Source of the DNA: JBMYRH01 sp049602155 | GTDB taxonomy: Bacteria; Myxococcota_A; UBA9042; PHBI01; JBMYRH01 | Direction of reading: 5' to 3' | Length of the DNA: 29,031 nt | Assembly: GCA_049602155.1 (NCBI GenBank) | Contig: JBMYRH010000045.1 | Location: 1 to 29,031 of the forward strand | In this document: positions 9,401 through 18,143 of the stretch, one piece after another | Position numbering within the stretch: the stretch's first letter is position 1 | How the letters are laid out: the number at the start of each line of letters is the position of its first letter | Notes under the pieces: generated by a model | The model's database searches: none | The model's input: the letters and a program-made list of their open reading frames with translations, nothing else | Told to the model about the DNA's origin: nothing | Translations under genes and position numbers: made by a program

Positions 9401-10480
9401 GATGTCGGTCTCACAGAGATCACCGGCAAAGCCCGGGGCGCACTCACAGGTGAAGGTCGCCACACCCTCCACGCATGTCGCGCCGTTCTGACAGGGGCCA
9501 CCTGCGCAATCTTCGATCTCGACCCCACAGGTCTCACCGGAGTAGCCAGGCGCGCATTCGCAGCTGAAGCTCGCCACGCCGTCCACGCACGTCCCGCCGT
9601 TTTGACACGGCGAATCAGCACACTCATCGATGTCTTCAGCGCAGGTCTCGCCGGTATAGCCCGCCGCGCATTCACAGGTGTAGCTCGCCACGCCGTCGAC
9701 GCACGTCCCGCCGTTTAGGCACGGCGCGTCACCGCATTCGTCGATGTCTGTCTCGCACACCTCGCCTGAGTAGCCGGCCATGCATTCACAGGTGTAGCTC
9801 GCCACGCCGTCGACGCACGTCCCACCGTTTAGGCACGGCGCGTCACCGCATTCGTCGATGTCTTCAGCGCAGGTCTCGCCGGTATAGCCCGGCGCGCATT
9901 CGCAGCTAAAGCCCGCCACCAAATCGGTGCATTCGCCGTCATTTGCGCACGGCCCACCAAGGCAATCGTCGATATTGAGGCACTCGAAGCCGTCTGACGC
10001 GAGTTCATACCCCTCCTCACACGCACACTCGATTCCGTCATCACCTTCGGTGCAGAGCTGAGCGCAGCCACCATTTTCGACCTCACAGTCCGCCTGTGAG
10101 CTCGCATCCCCATCTGGTAAAGGCTCTCCCGCGTCACCCTCTGTGTCGCTGATGTCCGCCTCTGAGCCCGAGACGTCTGTCGGCTCGATGACGTCTGAGG
10201 GGCTCACAATGTCTGGCTGCTCAACGACGTCTGAAGACACCGCTGCGTCGGCGTCATCATGAGGTGAAGTGACGTCTGGCTGCGGTTCAACCGCGTCGAC
10301 CTCCGCGACCACGTCACCCTCCAAGGGGCCGTCTGCGTCACCTCCCACCGCATCACCCGAGGGCGGCTGTGTTGCCGTCGTAACGTCACCTTGCCCAGCG
10401 GGCTGACTCGGCGCCTGAACCCCGCCACAGGCCGAAAAGAACCAGACGACCAAGGTCGTAATTGCTACCCGATTATCCAC
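3467..10480 (-). CDS. Lipoprotein B: EGF-array lipoprotein with alpha/beta-hydrolase (esterase) domain
   Basis: This is a 2337-residue lipoprotein. I chose the GTG at 10480 because AGGAGGGG sits just upstream and the product then begins with a short signal ending in the lipobox FSAC (Cys18). The frame is open to an upstream ATG at 10609, but that would bury the signal. In order: an acidic linker (about 20-130), one EGF-like unit, eight Notch-type EGF units of exactly 38 residues (170-473), an unrecognised domain (about 505-1345), about three more calcium-binding-type EGF units (about 1350-1470), a Cys motif reading GCTNPDAPNYEP...DDGSC, and an alpha/beta-hydrolase domain (about 1570-1870). 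The C-terminus (about 2070-2337) looks like a beta-helical, autotransporter-like stalk. The hydrolase shows an oxyanion segment (VLVHGGGG), nucleophile Ser1732 in GISWG and His1831 or His1833 in GMGHGH. It resembles acetylxylan-esterase/dienelactone-hydrolase relatives. The third catalytic residue is unclear, and the substrate is unknown. Confidence 0.9.
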   Translation of the reverse strand: MDNRVAITTLVVWFFSACGGVQAPSQPAGQGDVTTATQPPSGDAVGGDADGPLEGDVVAEVDAVEPQPDVTSPHDDADAAVSSDVVEQPDIVSPSDVIEPTDVSGSEADISDTEGDAGEPLPDGDASSQADCEVENGGCAQLCTEGDDGIECACEEGYELASDGFECLNIDDCLGGPCANDGECTDLVAGFSCECAPGYTGETCAEDIDECGDAPCLNGGTCVDGVASYTCECMAGYSGEVCETDIDECGDAPCLNGGTCVDGVASYTCECAAGYTGETCAEDIDECADSPCQNGGTCVDGVASFSCECAPGYSGETCGVEIEDCAGGPCQNGATCVEGVATFTCECAPGFAGDLCETDIDDCVDASCANGGTCVDGVASYTCECAPGYSGEACETDIDECADAPCMNGGTCTEGLASFSCECAPGYSGEACETDIDECADAPCMHGGTCIDGVASFACACLNGWEGALCGLCPAGSFDDGEGLCALCPDGFTSPESATGCVVATTGGYTHVRDYGYTYWPTNHWFQQPAYNAVRHVQTGYYGLAFDVKAGNLDTLGIFDEERSAEDALHQDKGLVDGLAEASVTYGVSHGGADRVAAAFLGVDGDAQNPSRLTDMGRFMQRFEIPQVTYEDTSDLSGSVEVAAMPRHFVLTHRATSVAGGGPMVVSVELSGEAVVQFGETEWLDGARAVSVTDGAGRGWSFILAELSGATPNISRSADGTLLFEMSYDVASAGQERTLSLIAVPSNAGGDAQRDLWLHPQEDVQVQYAQMQRDGSGGDVLEDASWDPVRGLFVVALHNLGEVGGGWGKDWSDPSKHNWYNRHRLVIHNETEEPVSVPIAFDGGGNAAYYITGGIPLYRDTQGEPIGAPIQISKNWHDPPAWYHLYSALQLEPGSHEFEHTFAHSKWGEAYAAQHSQLSLIGWGKNQQWDQSSLGAFGESITYDPDMTLNRAMVDDVRPFLVKTKNKWDWTGNVGGATFLVYKSDTTDNRPEHQLGRLRTHYNYTGPNLTDVVYAGVTRDQKISARIATQLGRTDDLVRAYYHLEYTFHETVPYDRLALFQMAADRYGDNGFSRYAYGNASQVFADKPVPNHGTTGYASNADRGIALEGDAPWVMLYDSDHSSGELPEHLANIAFVVRDYEATLGDTVITTPHINIMRTSNNGWSQMSFELGVPFDPANASIPAGSVIRATVEYLVPPADKDAYYGESDYLTELSASSYQSTDMAMMLAADNQLEVTPFVGTLVRTHPLEFEASQGATAVRFTLTGGLGYTPLTIRGLARPDGWRLERQVDAAWEQVDQAVEGSDYWQAFDNAATRDFDLVFNVHNRGTHHYRLVRGDTPCVGVLEGDAIVCDDVDECLTDNGGCAHGCENLEGTFVCSCDAGYALAVDGLSCDDVDECMSDNAGCAQDCINVDGGVSCGCHDGFTLNADGVSCDDIDECADAALNDCAPDEPCANTSGAFVCGCVPPACQPEGCTNPDAPNYEPKALLDDGSCFECAEGHAHGSRVTQCDWDCEEAWGACLVVPGDGACTFYFCEVETSCMDLSPTEDAFAEERALVQALGALTDAPLMRVDDTTDELAELASGQSKAIYFDALDYEGAPTRVYARIALPVGASADAPVPGVVLVHGGGGTAFSMWASEWRARGYAAISIAVEGQNDDAATQDDIDAGMAVGYWKRHQMAGPARDGAYGDVDVPLTDQWMYHAVADTVLANSLLRALPEVDADQVGVMGISWGAVITATTMGIDDRFAFAVPVYGAGHKYDIPNYFGDALEGNPMYRELWDPMQWIESAEMPALWLSWPEENNFSHDSQAATYHQASGPRMVSLVPGMGHGHSPAWDRPESYAFAESVVDFGAPWAQQVSVGLDAGVAEAVFTSTKALGAASLFYATESGWTGEMAWSEVGASLSQGPEGAWTITAELPIDATGWFMHATTAEEALVLSSDYIEQLALDVSPQAGVSIGHPLFMDQSLGTALVSFEAPSYVEIIDVTVHGETHPGAFCSPQLLPWVLKSPAPAVSTLEVLFDNTVAGLSEGQTAEGTMALVFARLDGTTGHVEVPLYAVAQSSFEVVYDVSADWSTQTVYSSDNVTIEGGAVVDVDVDQSVADLTVSDGTLQMDEGVTLASSGAIAVAAGGEVALNTGVLGANGANLSVDGTIVVDGGTLTRDMSGVSRTISGGGLIDVRSGSMAFTGGVPTNILSLKTDMRISGGTVALSGQLYVGDGTQTVFEIVGDAPTVSMVRLNVHNGCDGIFRFTLNATGVSKINVPGWMNLGNATIEVDGADYEGGAGSFVLIDSNNLTELINPANVVITGFEEQGLTASVVQDQANGKDWVQLVIEAL
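9062..9973 (-). repeat. Eight tandem 114-bp EGF-like repeats within gene B
   Basis: Units begin at residues 170, 208, 246, 284, 322, 360, 398 and 436, which is an exact 38-residue (114-bp) period. Each starts IDEC, IDDC or IEDC and carries six cysteines in the pattern C-x4-C-x5-C-x8-C-x-C-x8-C. The I-D-E-C start and the central N-G-G-T-C match the calcium-binding EGF consensus. Several neighbouring units are nearly identical in DNA, which points to recent duplication or gene conversion. Confidence 0.9.
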
Positions 10481-10482
10481 AA

Positions 10483-10490
10483 CCCCTCCT
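10483..10490 (-). promoter_or_regulatory. Ribosome binding site deciding the GTG start of gene B
   Basis: On the minus strand AGGAGGGG is followed by TT and then GTG at 10480. It is the strongest Shine-Dalgarno match near this end of the gene. It places the start 43 codons inside the longest open frame and immediately before the lipoprotein signal. Confidence 0.7.
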
Positions 10491-10624
10491 AGCTCGAAGG
10501 GCTCACGGTGACACATATAGAGGTAAATTACAGCATCGACTATCCCCCCTTGAAACCTCTTCGCGTTGAATACCCGCCGCTCCCCCGCGTCTAGCCCTGT
10601 GAACCGCACACACGGGGTACGCAG

Positions 10625-10981
10625 ATGATTCGCCTGACCACACGCCTTATCTTGAGCCTCTCGATACTCCTCACCCTGACGGCGTCGGCGAGCGCAGCGC
10701 AGACGCCTTCCAAGGAGTACATCTTCGCCGACTTGGTGTTCGACAGTGAGGTCAAGCGCCCCTCTGGGGAGCAGTTCAACGTGAAGGGCAAGGCCAAGTT
10801 CGGCCGCTTGAGCTACATCGCGCGCCCAAGCTTCAGGGACGCCCTGATGGAGACGAGCGCTGAGCCTGTCCTCGGGAGCTCGGCGGATCGTTGGCTCATC
10901 TTGCCCTCCGCGTCGCTGTCCAATATCGCGATGCTATTGCCCTTGATGACCTGCCCCACTCACATGGCGCCGCGCGAATAG
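10625..10981 (+). CDS. Small secreted protein of unknown function
   Basis: The product is 118 residues with a clear Sec signal peptide (hydrophobic core LILSLSILLTL, cleavage after ASASA, near residue 24). The mature part has a mixed, protein-like composition that includes FDSEVKRPSGEQF and KGKAKFGRLSYI, and it has no cysteine until near the end. The gene is divergent from B (144-bp gap) and convergent with C, with only 9 bp between the two stops. The ribosome binding site is weak (GGGG upstream of the ATG). I do not recognise the family with certainty. The motif RPxGE...KxKFxxLxxIRxxF vaguely recalls small envelope proteins of myxobacteria, but that is a recollection and not a match. The last 35 residues look less conserved in style, and a frameshift near the 3' end is possible. 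Confidence 0.62.
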   Translation: MIRLTTRLILSLSILLTLTASASAAQTPSKEYIFADLVFDSEVKRPSGEQFNVKGKAKFGRLSYIARPSFRDALMETSAEPVLGSSADRWLILPSASLSNIAMLLPLMTCPTHMAPRE

Positions 10982-10990
10982 AGCCAGGGT

Positions 10991-13900
10991 TCAGCTCTCT
11001 GGGGCGACATTGACCATACGCGTGCCGCTGCTGAGGGTGTCCGTGGGGTCGGTCGCCTGGAGCTCGAACACCCCGATGGTGGTGTCGCTATAGTACCAGA
11101 GTGCTTGGCTCTCGCCGTTGAGGATGAGCGCCGTGAGCTGGGCGGCCCCAAAGCCCCCACCCTCGGTCAGATCAAAGGTGCCTGTGGGCGAGGTGCTTGT
11201 GACCAGCACCTCCAGGTCACCGTTAATCGCCGGGTTCCCGTAGACGTCATGTCGGACCAACTCGAGGGCGTCGCTGACGCCCCCCTCGACGACGTTGATA
11301 GACATCGTCGCGATGACGAGCTGAGTCCCCGGGCCAGCGGCCAAGGTGATGTCTTGAGTGCCTGGTAGGATGCCACCGGCGATGGGGCCACCGGCGGTCA
11401 GCGTCGCGACCCCCGAGAGGGTGTCCCTGTAGTAGAACTGAACGGAGCTGGCCCCGACAGGGATGACGACGCGATCGGTCGTCTCGGAGAACCCTGGGGT
11501 CGCTGAGAAGAGCCCGCTCTCGGTGGTCGAGTAGAGCTCGACGGACAAGGGCAGACCGGAGACCGTGACGGCTTGGCCGGAGTCGTCCACGAGGGCGATG
11601 GTGAAGGCCTCCGAGGTGTCTAGGACAGACATGGACTGCGCGGCGGTCTTGAACTCAAAGCGGTTCGCGTCCTGCATGTTCAGCGCGTAGGTCCCCGGCC
11701 AGCCGACGGAGCCGCTGCCGCCGCTGCTCCCGCCAGAGACATCAACGCTGCCTGAGAATCCGCCGGCCTGGGCCTCGATGGCGACGCGGCCACCGCCTCC
11801 TCCACCACCGTAGTGAGTGGCTGTGCCGCCGCTCGCCAGCACGTCACCGGATCCAGAGAGCGTCGCGGCTGTCACGTAGACGCTGCCGCCGGATCCCCCA
11901 GCCTTATGCTCTGAGGGGGCGTCACCTCCGCGCACATCGACGCTGCCCGTGAGCACGAAGTCACCCGCAGCTGCGAGGCGAACCCGACCACCGCCTGGGG
12001 TGGAGCCCCAAGCCGCGTTGCCGGCGCTGCCGCGATCTAGCGGCGTCAGGAGGTGCCCATGCACCGCAGTGTGAGGCGCCGGGCTCCCAGTCCAGGAGTA
12101 GCCTCCGATACCGCCGTGGCTCCCTCCCGACATTCCGGTTTGGCCGGCCCCGTCGTTGCCGAGCCCTTGGGCGTCGAGGAGCCCGGCGATGTGAATGTCG
12201 TCTGCCACGATGGCGTGGATGCCCGCCTCGGGCTCATGGGTGACCAAGCCACCCTCGTCCACGGTGAACGTGCCCAGGTCCATCAGCCCACCAGAGCGCT
12301 GAACCAGGGTCCCGTAAAGGGCCACGGTGGCCGCGACAGCGGAGGCGTCACCGAGCTGCAGCGCCGTGTGGGTCGTGCCGCCGACCTGTAGGCTATGGAC
12401 GCTGATGGCCTCAGTCGCCGCGACGGTGACGCCGCGCCGGTTAATGAATGTGCTGTTGTTGGCCGCGGGGACGCCGGGGGGCGACCAGCTCGCTGCGTCT
12501 GCCCAGTCGCCGCTGTCACCGACCCAGATCTTCACGTCGGGGCCATCGACCACCAAGACTGGCTCGACGACAGCCGCTAGGACCGCTTGGGGATCTGTGA
12601 TGGTGACATCGACCACGCCGGCCACGCTGTCGCGTAAGTACACCATGGTGTCGCTTTGCCCGTCGGTCCACGTCAGGGTCACCGTGTCGCTTGAGAAGGC
12701 CCCGTCGGGGGTGATGTCCAACCTGCCCGTGCCCGTCACCGTGCTCGCGGTCACCTGGAGATCACCGACTGACACCGGGTTCCCAAAGACGTCTCGTCGC
12801 TGCACAGAGATGGCCTGCGAGGTGACGTTGATGGGGGTCGTGTGGGGCTCGGAGACGATGGCCAGGTGGTCGGTGACCCCTGCGCTGATGGTGAGGTCAT
12901 AGTCCGCCGCGGCGATGCCGTGGGTGATAGGGCCGCCGATGGTCAAGGTGGCGATGGTCGCGGTCGTGTCCCGATAGTGGAAGACTGCGTCGGACTGGCC
13001 GACAGGGATGGTGACTCGGTCAACGGTCTCCCCGAAGCCAGCGTCGGTGGCGAAGCTCCCGGTCTCGGTGCTCGTGTAAAGCTCCACGACGAGGGGCAGC
13101 CCCTGGACTGTGACCGGCGCCAGGTCGCTGTCCATAAGGCGTATCGTGATGGCGCTCGACGCCTCGTTGACCAGCGCTGTGGTCGGGGCATCGATGACAT
13201 CGAAACGAACGGCGTGGTCCATGTTGTGGATATAGGTCCCGACGGCCCCAGCGCTTCCGCTGCCACCCGCGGGGCCCCCTTGGGCGTCGACGGTGCCGTT
13301 GAACTCGCCTGAGTGCGTCTCGATGGCGATGCGCCCTCCGCCTCCACCTCCGCCATAGTGGAACGCCTGCCCGCCCACCGCGGAGATGCGACCGCTCCCG
13401 GCCCATTGGTTCGCGGTGATGTGCACGCTGCCGCCTGAGCCACCTGCCTTGTGCTCACTAGGGGCGTCTTCACCGTCCGCGCGGAGCTGACCGTCGAGGC
13501 TCAAGGCGCCACCGACCATGAGCCTGATTCGGCCGCCACCGGAGGTGCCTCCCCAGGCGGCGTTGCCGTCACTGCCGAGATCGGCAGGCGCGAGGATAGA
13601 GCCGTGGACTTTGCTGTCGGGAGGGACCCCTCCGGTCCATGAGTAGCCGCCGATGCCGCCGTGGCTCCCACCTGCCATCCCTTGAGCCCCATCGCCCGCG
13701 TGGCCAAGGCCTTTGGCGTCGATGAGGCCCATGATGGTCGCGTCGCCCGCGACGTCTAGGGTGACGCCCGAGGGGTTGTTGTCGGTGTGCGTGATGGTCC
13801 CATCGCTCGTGATGGTCAGGGCGTCTATCTCGACGGGCTCGGAGCCGCTCAGGGTCACGCGCCCTCCGTCTCCGACCGTCACGGATCCACCAGATGCGCC

Positions 13901-15631
13901 CGAGACGGTCAGGTGACTGCTGACGGTCCCACCAACCTGCAGCCCTCCGAAGATGATCGGGGCGTCGGTGGTGACCGAGACGCCTTCACGGTTGATGACC
14001 GCAGTGTTGGTCTCGTTAGGGACGCCCGCGGGGTCCCAAGAGGTGGGCTCCGTCCAAGGGCCGTCATCTCCGACCCAGATCTTCAGGTTTTGCCCCTCGA
14101 CCACCAAGATCTGTTGGCTCGCCGACGACACGCCCGCCGCTGAGGCCGTGAGGCTCGGAGCGGCAGCCACTGAGTCCATGTAATAGACCCACACGCCTGA
14201 CTGACCATCGACGATGATCGCCTCGACGACGCTGCCGTCAAAGGGGCCCTCAGCGCTGTGGTCAAAACGCCCCGTGACAGCCTCGCTCTCGAGGTTGACG
14301 GTGAGCTCCCCCACGAAGGCCTGGTTACCGTACATGTCGCGCCGCTCGACCACGATGTGCGGCGACGCGGCGTTGACCGGCACAGTCCTCGGCTCGGAGG
14401 CGACCGCGAGCTGGGTGGCGGGGCCGTGGATCATGAGCACCTCGGCCTCTGCAGGCACGACGCCCCCGGAGACGGGTCCACCGGCGGTTAAGACCGCCGT
14501 CGCGGCCAGGGTGTCGCGGTAGTAGAAGCTCGCCTCAGAGCTCCCCACAGTGAACCAGACACGATCGGTGGTCTCTGAGAAGTCAGCGCTGGCCGAGAAG
14601 GTCCCGTCGGCCGATGAGGTGAAGAGCTCGAGCGCCAGATCGGCGCCAGCGATGGTCACCGGCTCGCCTGCTGCGTCCACCAGCCTCACGACAAAGGGCC
14701 CCAGGGTGTCTGTGACCTTGCCGCTCACCGGTGCCTGGGTGAAGACAAAGCGGACCGCTTGCTCCATGTGCCTGACCCAGGTCCCTGCGGTCCCCGGCCC
14801 GCCGCTTCCTCCGGCGCTCCCTCCAGAGATATCCACCGCGCCATTGAAGAGGTCTTCGGTGGCCTCGAAGGCCACGCGTCCACCGCCGCCGCCGCCACCA
14901 TAGTGCGTCGCGTTACCGCCTTTGGCGCTGACGATGCCGGCCCCCATGAGGCGCTTGGCCTGGAGCCAAATGCTGCCGCCAGAGCCGCCCGCTTTGTGCT
15001 CGCTCGGGGCATCTGAGCCCTCGGCCAGAAGCGCACCAGTGACCGTGATATCCCCCAGGCTCTCGATGTGGATCCGACCACCGCCCGGCGTACCTCCCCA
15101 GGCCGCGTTGCCATGGCTGCCCTGATCCATCGGGCTGAGCAGATCGCCATGGACGCTCGCGCTCGTCGCCCCGGTGCTCGTCCAGGAATACCCACCGATG
15201 CCGGCGTGACTGCCCCCGGACATCGACGTGGCGCCCACGCCCTCATGACCGCGGCCCGTGGTGTCGACATGGCCCTCAACTGAGACGTCACCTTGGGTGA
15301 ATAGATCCACGCCACGGGCGCCGGTGTCGCTGTGTGTGAACTGACCAGCCGCGGCGATGTGCAGGTCGCCCAGGGTCAATGCACCTTCGCTGTCCTGTAT
15401 GACGGTCCCGCCATTATCGACCACCAGGTCGTGAGGGAAGGCGACGCTGTCGGAGACAGTCAGCGCCGAGGTGGTCGTGCCGCCAACTTGGAGGGTCAAA
15501 AAGGCGATCGGGATGTCCGAGGTGACCTCGGCGCCTTCCACGTTGATCACCACATGCTCAGAGCCACAAGGGAGCGTCGGAGGATCCCAGTTATCGACGT
15601 CCTCCCATGCGCCATCGTCTCCCACCCACAC
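10991..15631 (-). repeat. Three tandem 1551-bp coding repeats in gene C
   Basis: Anchor positions of the WVGD motif are 15631, 14080 and 12529, so units 1 and 2 are each exactly 1551 bp (517 residues). Unit 3 has 512 residues before the stop at 10991. The units are clearly homologous throughout but diverged in sequence, while the first two keep exactly the same length. Confidence 0.9.
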
Positions 15632-17828
15632 GTGGGTCGTCGGCTCGACCAAGAGCTCAACATCACAGGTGCCATCACCCACACAGGTCCCGACCGCGCA
15701 GTCGTCCGCAAAGCAGGTGTAGGTGACGCCCTGACACGACCCGTCTTCAGAGACGCACGCGTCGCTGTGGGTGCATGGATCTCCGTCATCACAGGGCACC
15801 GCGGTGAAGATGCACGTCCCTGTGATGTCATCAAAGGTGCCCGTCGTGCACGGGTCACCGTCATCACAGTCATCGACAGTCTCACATTCGCCGGTCTCAG
15901 CGATGCACTCGCCGCCTCCGCAGTCCACTGGCGCCCCCTCACAGACGCCTTGCGCGCAGAGGTCATCCACCGTGCAAAGGTCACCGTCATCACACGCGGA
16001 GGTGGTGAACTCAGGGGTGCACTCACCTTGCCCGTCGCAGCTCAANNNNNNNNNNNNNNNNNNNNNNNNNNNNNNNNNNNNNNNNNNNNNNNNNNNNNNN
16101 NNNNNNNNNNNNNNNNNNNNNNNNNNNNNNNNNNNNNNNNNNNNTCGACGTGCACGCCCCGTCGGCGCAGGTGTCGCCGTGGGTGCATGGGTCGCCGTCA
16201 TCACACACCGTGCCGTCTTCGGCGGAGACCTCGACGCAGCCGCCGTCGACGCAGGTCGTCACGGAGCAGGGGTTGTCTGAGGCAGGGCAGAGGACAGCCT
16301 CGCCTGCACAGGTGCCTTCATTGCACAGGTCGCTCTGGGTGCAAGGGTCGCCGTCATCACAAGCGGCGGTGTTCGGCGTGACCTCGCAGGTCCCATCCCC
16401 TTGGCAGCTGGTGTCAAAGCAGACCCCGGGGTCACCACAGACGTAGGGCATGCCCGCGCAGGTGCCGTCGGTGCATAGGTCGCCCTGGGTGCAGGGGTCG
16501 CCGTCGTCACAAGAGGCGGAGGTGGACACGACCTCACAGGTGCCATCACCTAGGCAGACGTTGGTCGAGCAGGGGCCTGGGTCCTCACAGCTGTAGGCTT
16601 GCCCTTCACAGACGCCGTCTGCGTCACAGCTGTCCTCTTGGGTGCATGGGTCGCCATCTTCGCAGCTCGCGCCGACCTCCTTGAGGGCCGTCGTGCACTC
16701 GCCACTTGTGGGATCGCACAGCGCCACGGTGCAGGGGTCCTCTGGTGCTGGGCAGGTGACGATCGACTCAGGGTCGACCACACAGGTGCCGCTCGGACCA
16801 CAGCTGCTCGCGCCCAGGCATGGATCATCGGGGGGGCAATCCGAGTCGGTGTAGCACTCACAGCCCTCAAAGACGCAGGTCCCCTCGGTGCACAGCCCCA
16901 CCGGTGCACAAGTGTCACCCGAGACGCAGGGCACCCCGTCGAGGGCCGAATGAATCACCTCTCCTTGAACACACTGGTCATCGGTGCATGGGTTTTGGTC
17001 ATCAACCGGCACGGGCTGCCCGAGGCAGTAGTTACCCTTGGGGTCGTCTTCTTCGGACTGACAGGTGTCGTTGGCCGTGCATGGGTTGCCGTCATCACAG
17101 GAGTTCCCCTCGACGAAGAGCTGTGGGATGCAATCGCCAGTGACGGGTTGGCACTCAAAGGTCCAGCATGGCTCTGTGGCCGCGGCGCTCTCACAGCTGA
17201 CGACCGAGTCGTTGCTCAGGCACGTCCCGGTGTCATCACAGGCTTCAACGGTGCACAGGTTTTCGTCGTTGTCACAGGCGGTCTCGACGGGGTGGAAGAT
17301 CTTCTTGGTGCAGGCGCCGGTCACCGCCTCACAGCGCAGCTCCAAGACGCAGGGCTCATCGGCGTCGGGGCTCGGGCAGGTCACCGCGCTCTCCGGGTCG
17401 GCCTCGCACTGACCGGCGAGGCAAGTCGCGCTGCCAAAGCACGCCATCTGACATGGCTCTCCGTCGTCACTGTCGGAGTAACTACACCCCGTGACGGGAT
17501 CGCAGACCGCGGCTCGGCATGGCCCCGCGTCATCACAGGTCACGCTTGTGGAGCCAGTACAGATGCCCTCAAAGCATTGGTCATCTGCGGTGCAGGCGTT
17601 TTGGTCGTCGCAGAGGTCTCCGTCCTTTAAGCCATCGCAGGGGCCGGGGGTGACATCAGCCTCGACGACCTCTTCGACGCCCGTGACGTCCGCTGGCGCC
17701 GTGACGTCAGGCGTACTCACCGTCACGTCCGAGGCACCTCCAAGCCCGCCGCCATCGACCGTCGAGCACCCTGTCAGGGTGAGCAAGCACACCGCTAACG
17801 CCCAACCAAATAACGTCCTTGCGCGCAT
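10991..17828 (-). CDS. Lipoprotein C: cysteine-rich lipoprotein with three 517-residue tandem repeats (assembly gap inside)
   Basis: The start is the ATG at 17828, with GGAGG at 17833-17837. The signal peptide ends in the lipobox LTGC (Cys21). A short acidic/Val linker (about 25-60) leads into a long disulfide-rich region of units such as CDDGDPCTQGDLCTDGTC, coded between about 17640 and 15660. This region is cut by 99 N (16046-16144). The same Cys-rich style continues on both sides, but the frames differ by one, so I treat this as one gene of about 2280 residues whose gap size is wrong. The remainder is three tandem modules beginning WVGDDG or WVGDSG (coded from 15631, 14080 and 12529). Each holds a beta-rich start, a glycine-rich block (GGSHGGIGGYSW, GGGRI, GGGGGGGR) and two Ig-like segments ending in FYYRDT-like motifs. 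The product is probably a large surface or matrix protein; no catalytic motif was seen. Confidence 0.87.
16046..16144. other. Assembly gap of 99 N inside gene C
   Basis: The bases are unknown. On the minus strand the codon phase entering the gap (codon starting at 16145) and leaving it (codon starting at 16045) are compatible only if the missing length equals 2 modulo 3. The written 99 is therefore not the true size if the gene is intact. The flanking protein is the same Cys-rich repeat on both sides. Confidence 0.95.
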
Positions 17829-18143
17829 CGTTCCTCCGGCATCCGAGGTGCCTCTGCAAGAGGGCCCCCTTTCCTCACTCGATCCCAGTCGCTCTGGCGG
17901 TGAGGTCTCGAGCTCCCTCTCGCCTCGATGGTACCACTACTCGCCATACGACTGTGGAGATTTGGTGCCCTGAGAGCGGCTCGAAGGGCCCATTAGCTCC
18001 GACGCCAAGCGCCCTGCCAGACCCAGGGCCCACAAATCATCGAGCGCTCGGGTTCAAACGCACCACAGCGTCGAGGTCGTGACGCGCCCCGTTGCTTTGC
18101 TGGAGAGGCGCTCACCCTTACCGAGCGCTACCTCAAAGTGGGT
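17829..18143. other. Intergenic region between lipoprotein genes D and C
   Basis: This 315-bp spacer lies between two minus-strand lipoprotein genes. I see no credible gene. A weak inverted repeat (GCGCTC at 18108-18113 with GAGCGC at 18123-18128) lies about 15 bases after the stop of D. It lacks a T-tract, so terminator function is uncertain. The only clear regulatory element is the GGAGG at 17833-17837 that serves gene C. Confidence 0.5.

Noticed and set aside
10481..10609. 43-codon upstream extension of gene B to the ATG at 10609
   Set aside because: It would bury the lipoprotein signal, and a strong AGGAGGGG supports the GTG at 10480. This stretch is more likely the 5' regulatory region of B.
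10991..16204. Two separate genes on either side of the N gap
   Set aside because: The right part ends and the left part begins inside the same Cys-rich repeat style, and the left part has no signal peptide or ribosome binding site. The phase difference is better explained by an arbitrary gap length.
15332..17630. Plus-strand open frames of 349 and 343 codons opposite gene C
   Set aside because: They are shadows of the regularly spaced Cys codons. One runs through the N gap, and neither has a signal or a family motif.
17819..18082. Small open frame in the D-C spacer
   Set aside because: It has no ribosome binding site or signal and has low-complexity Arg/Pro/Ser composition. It overlaps the 5' end of gene C.
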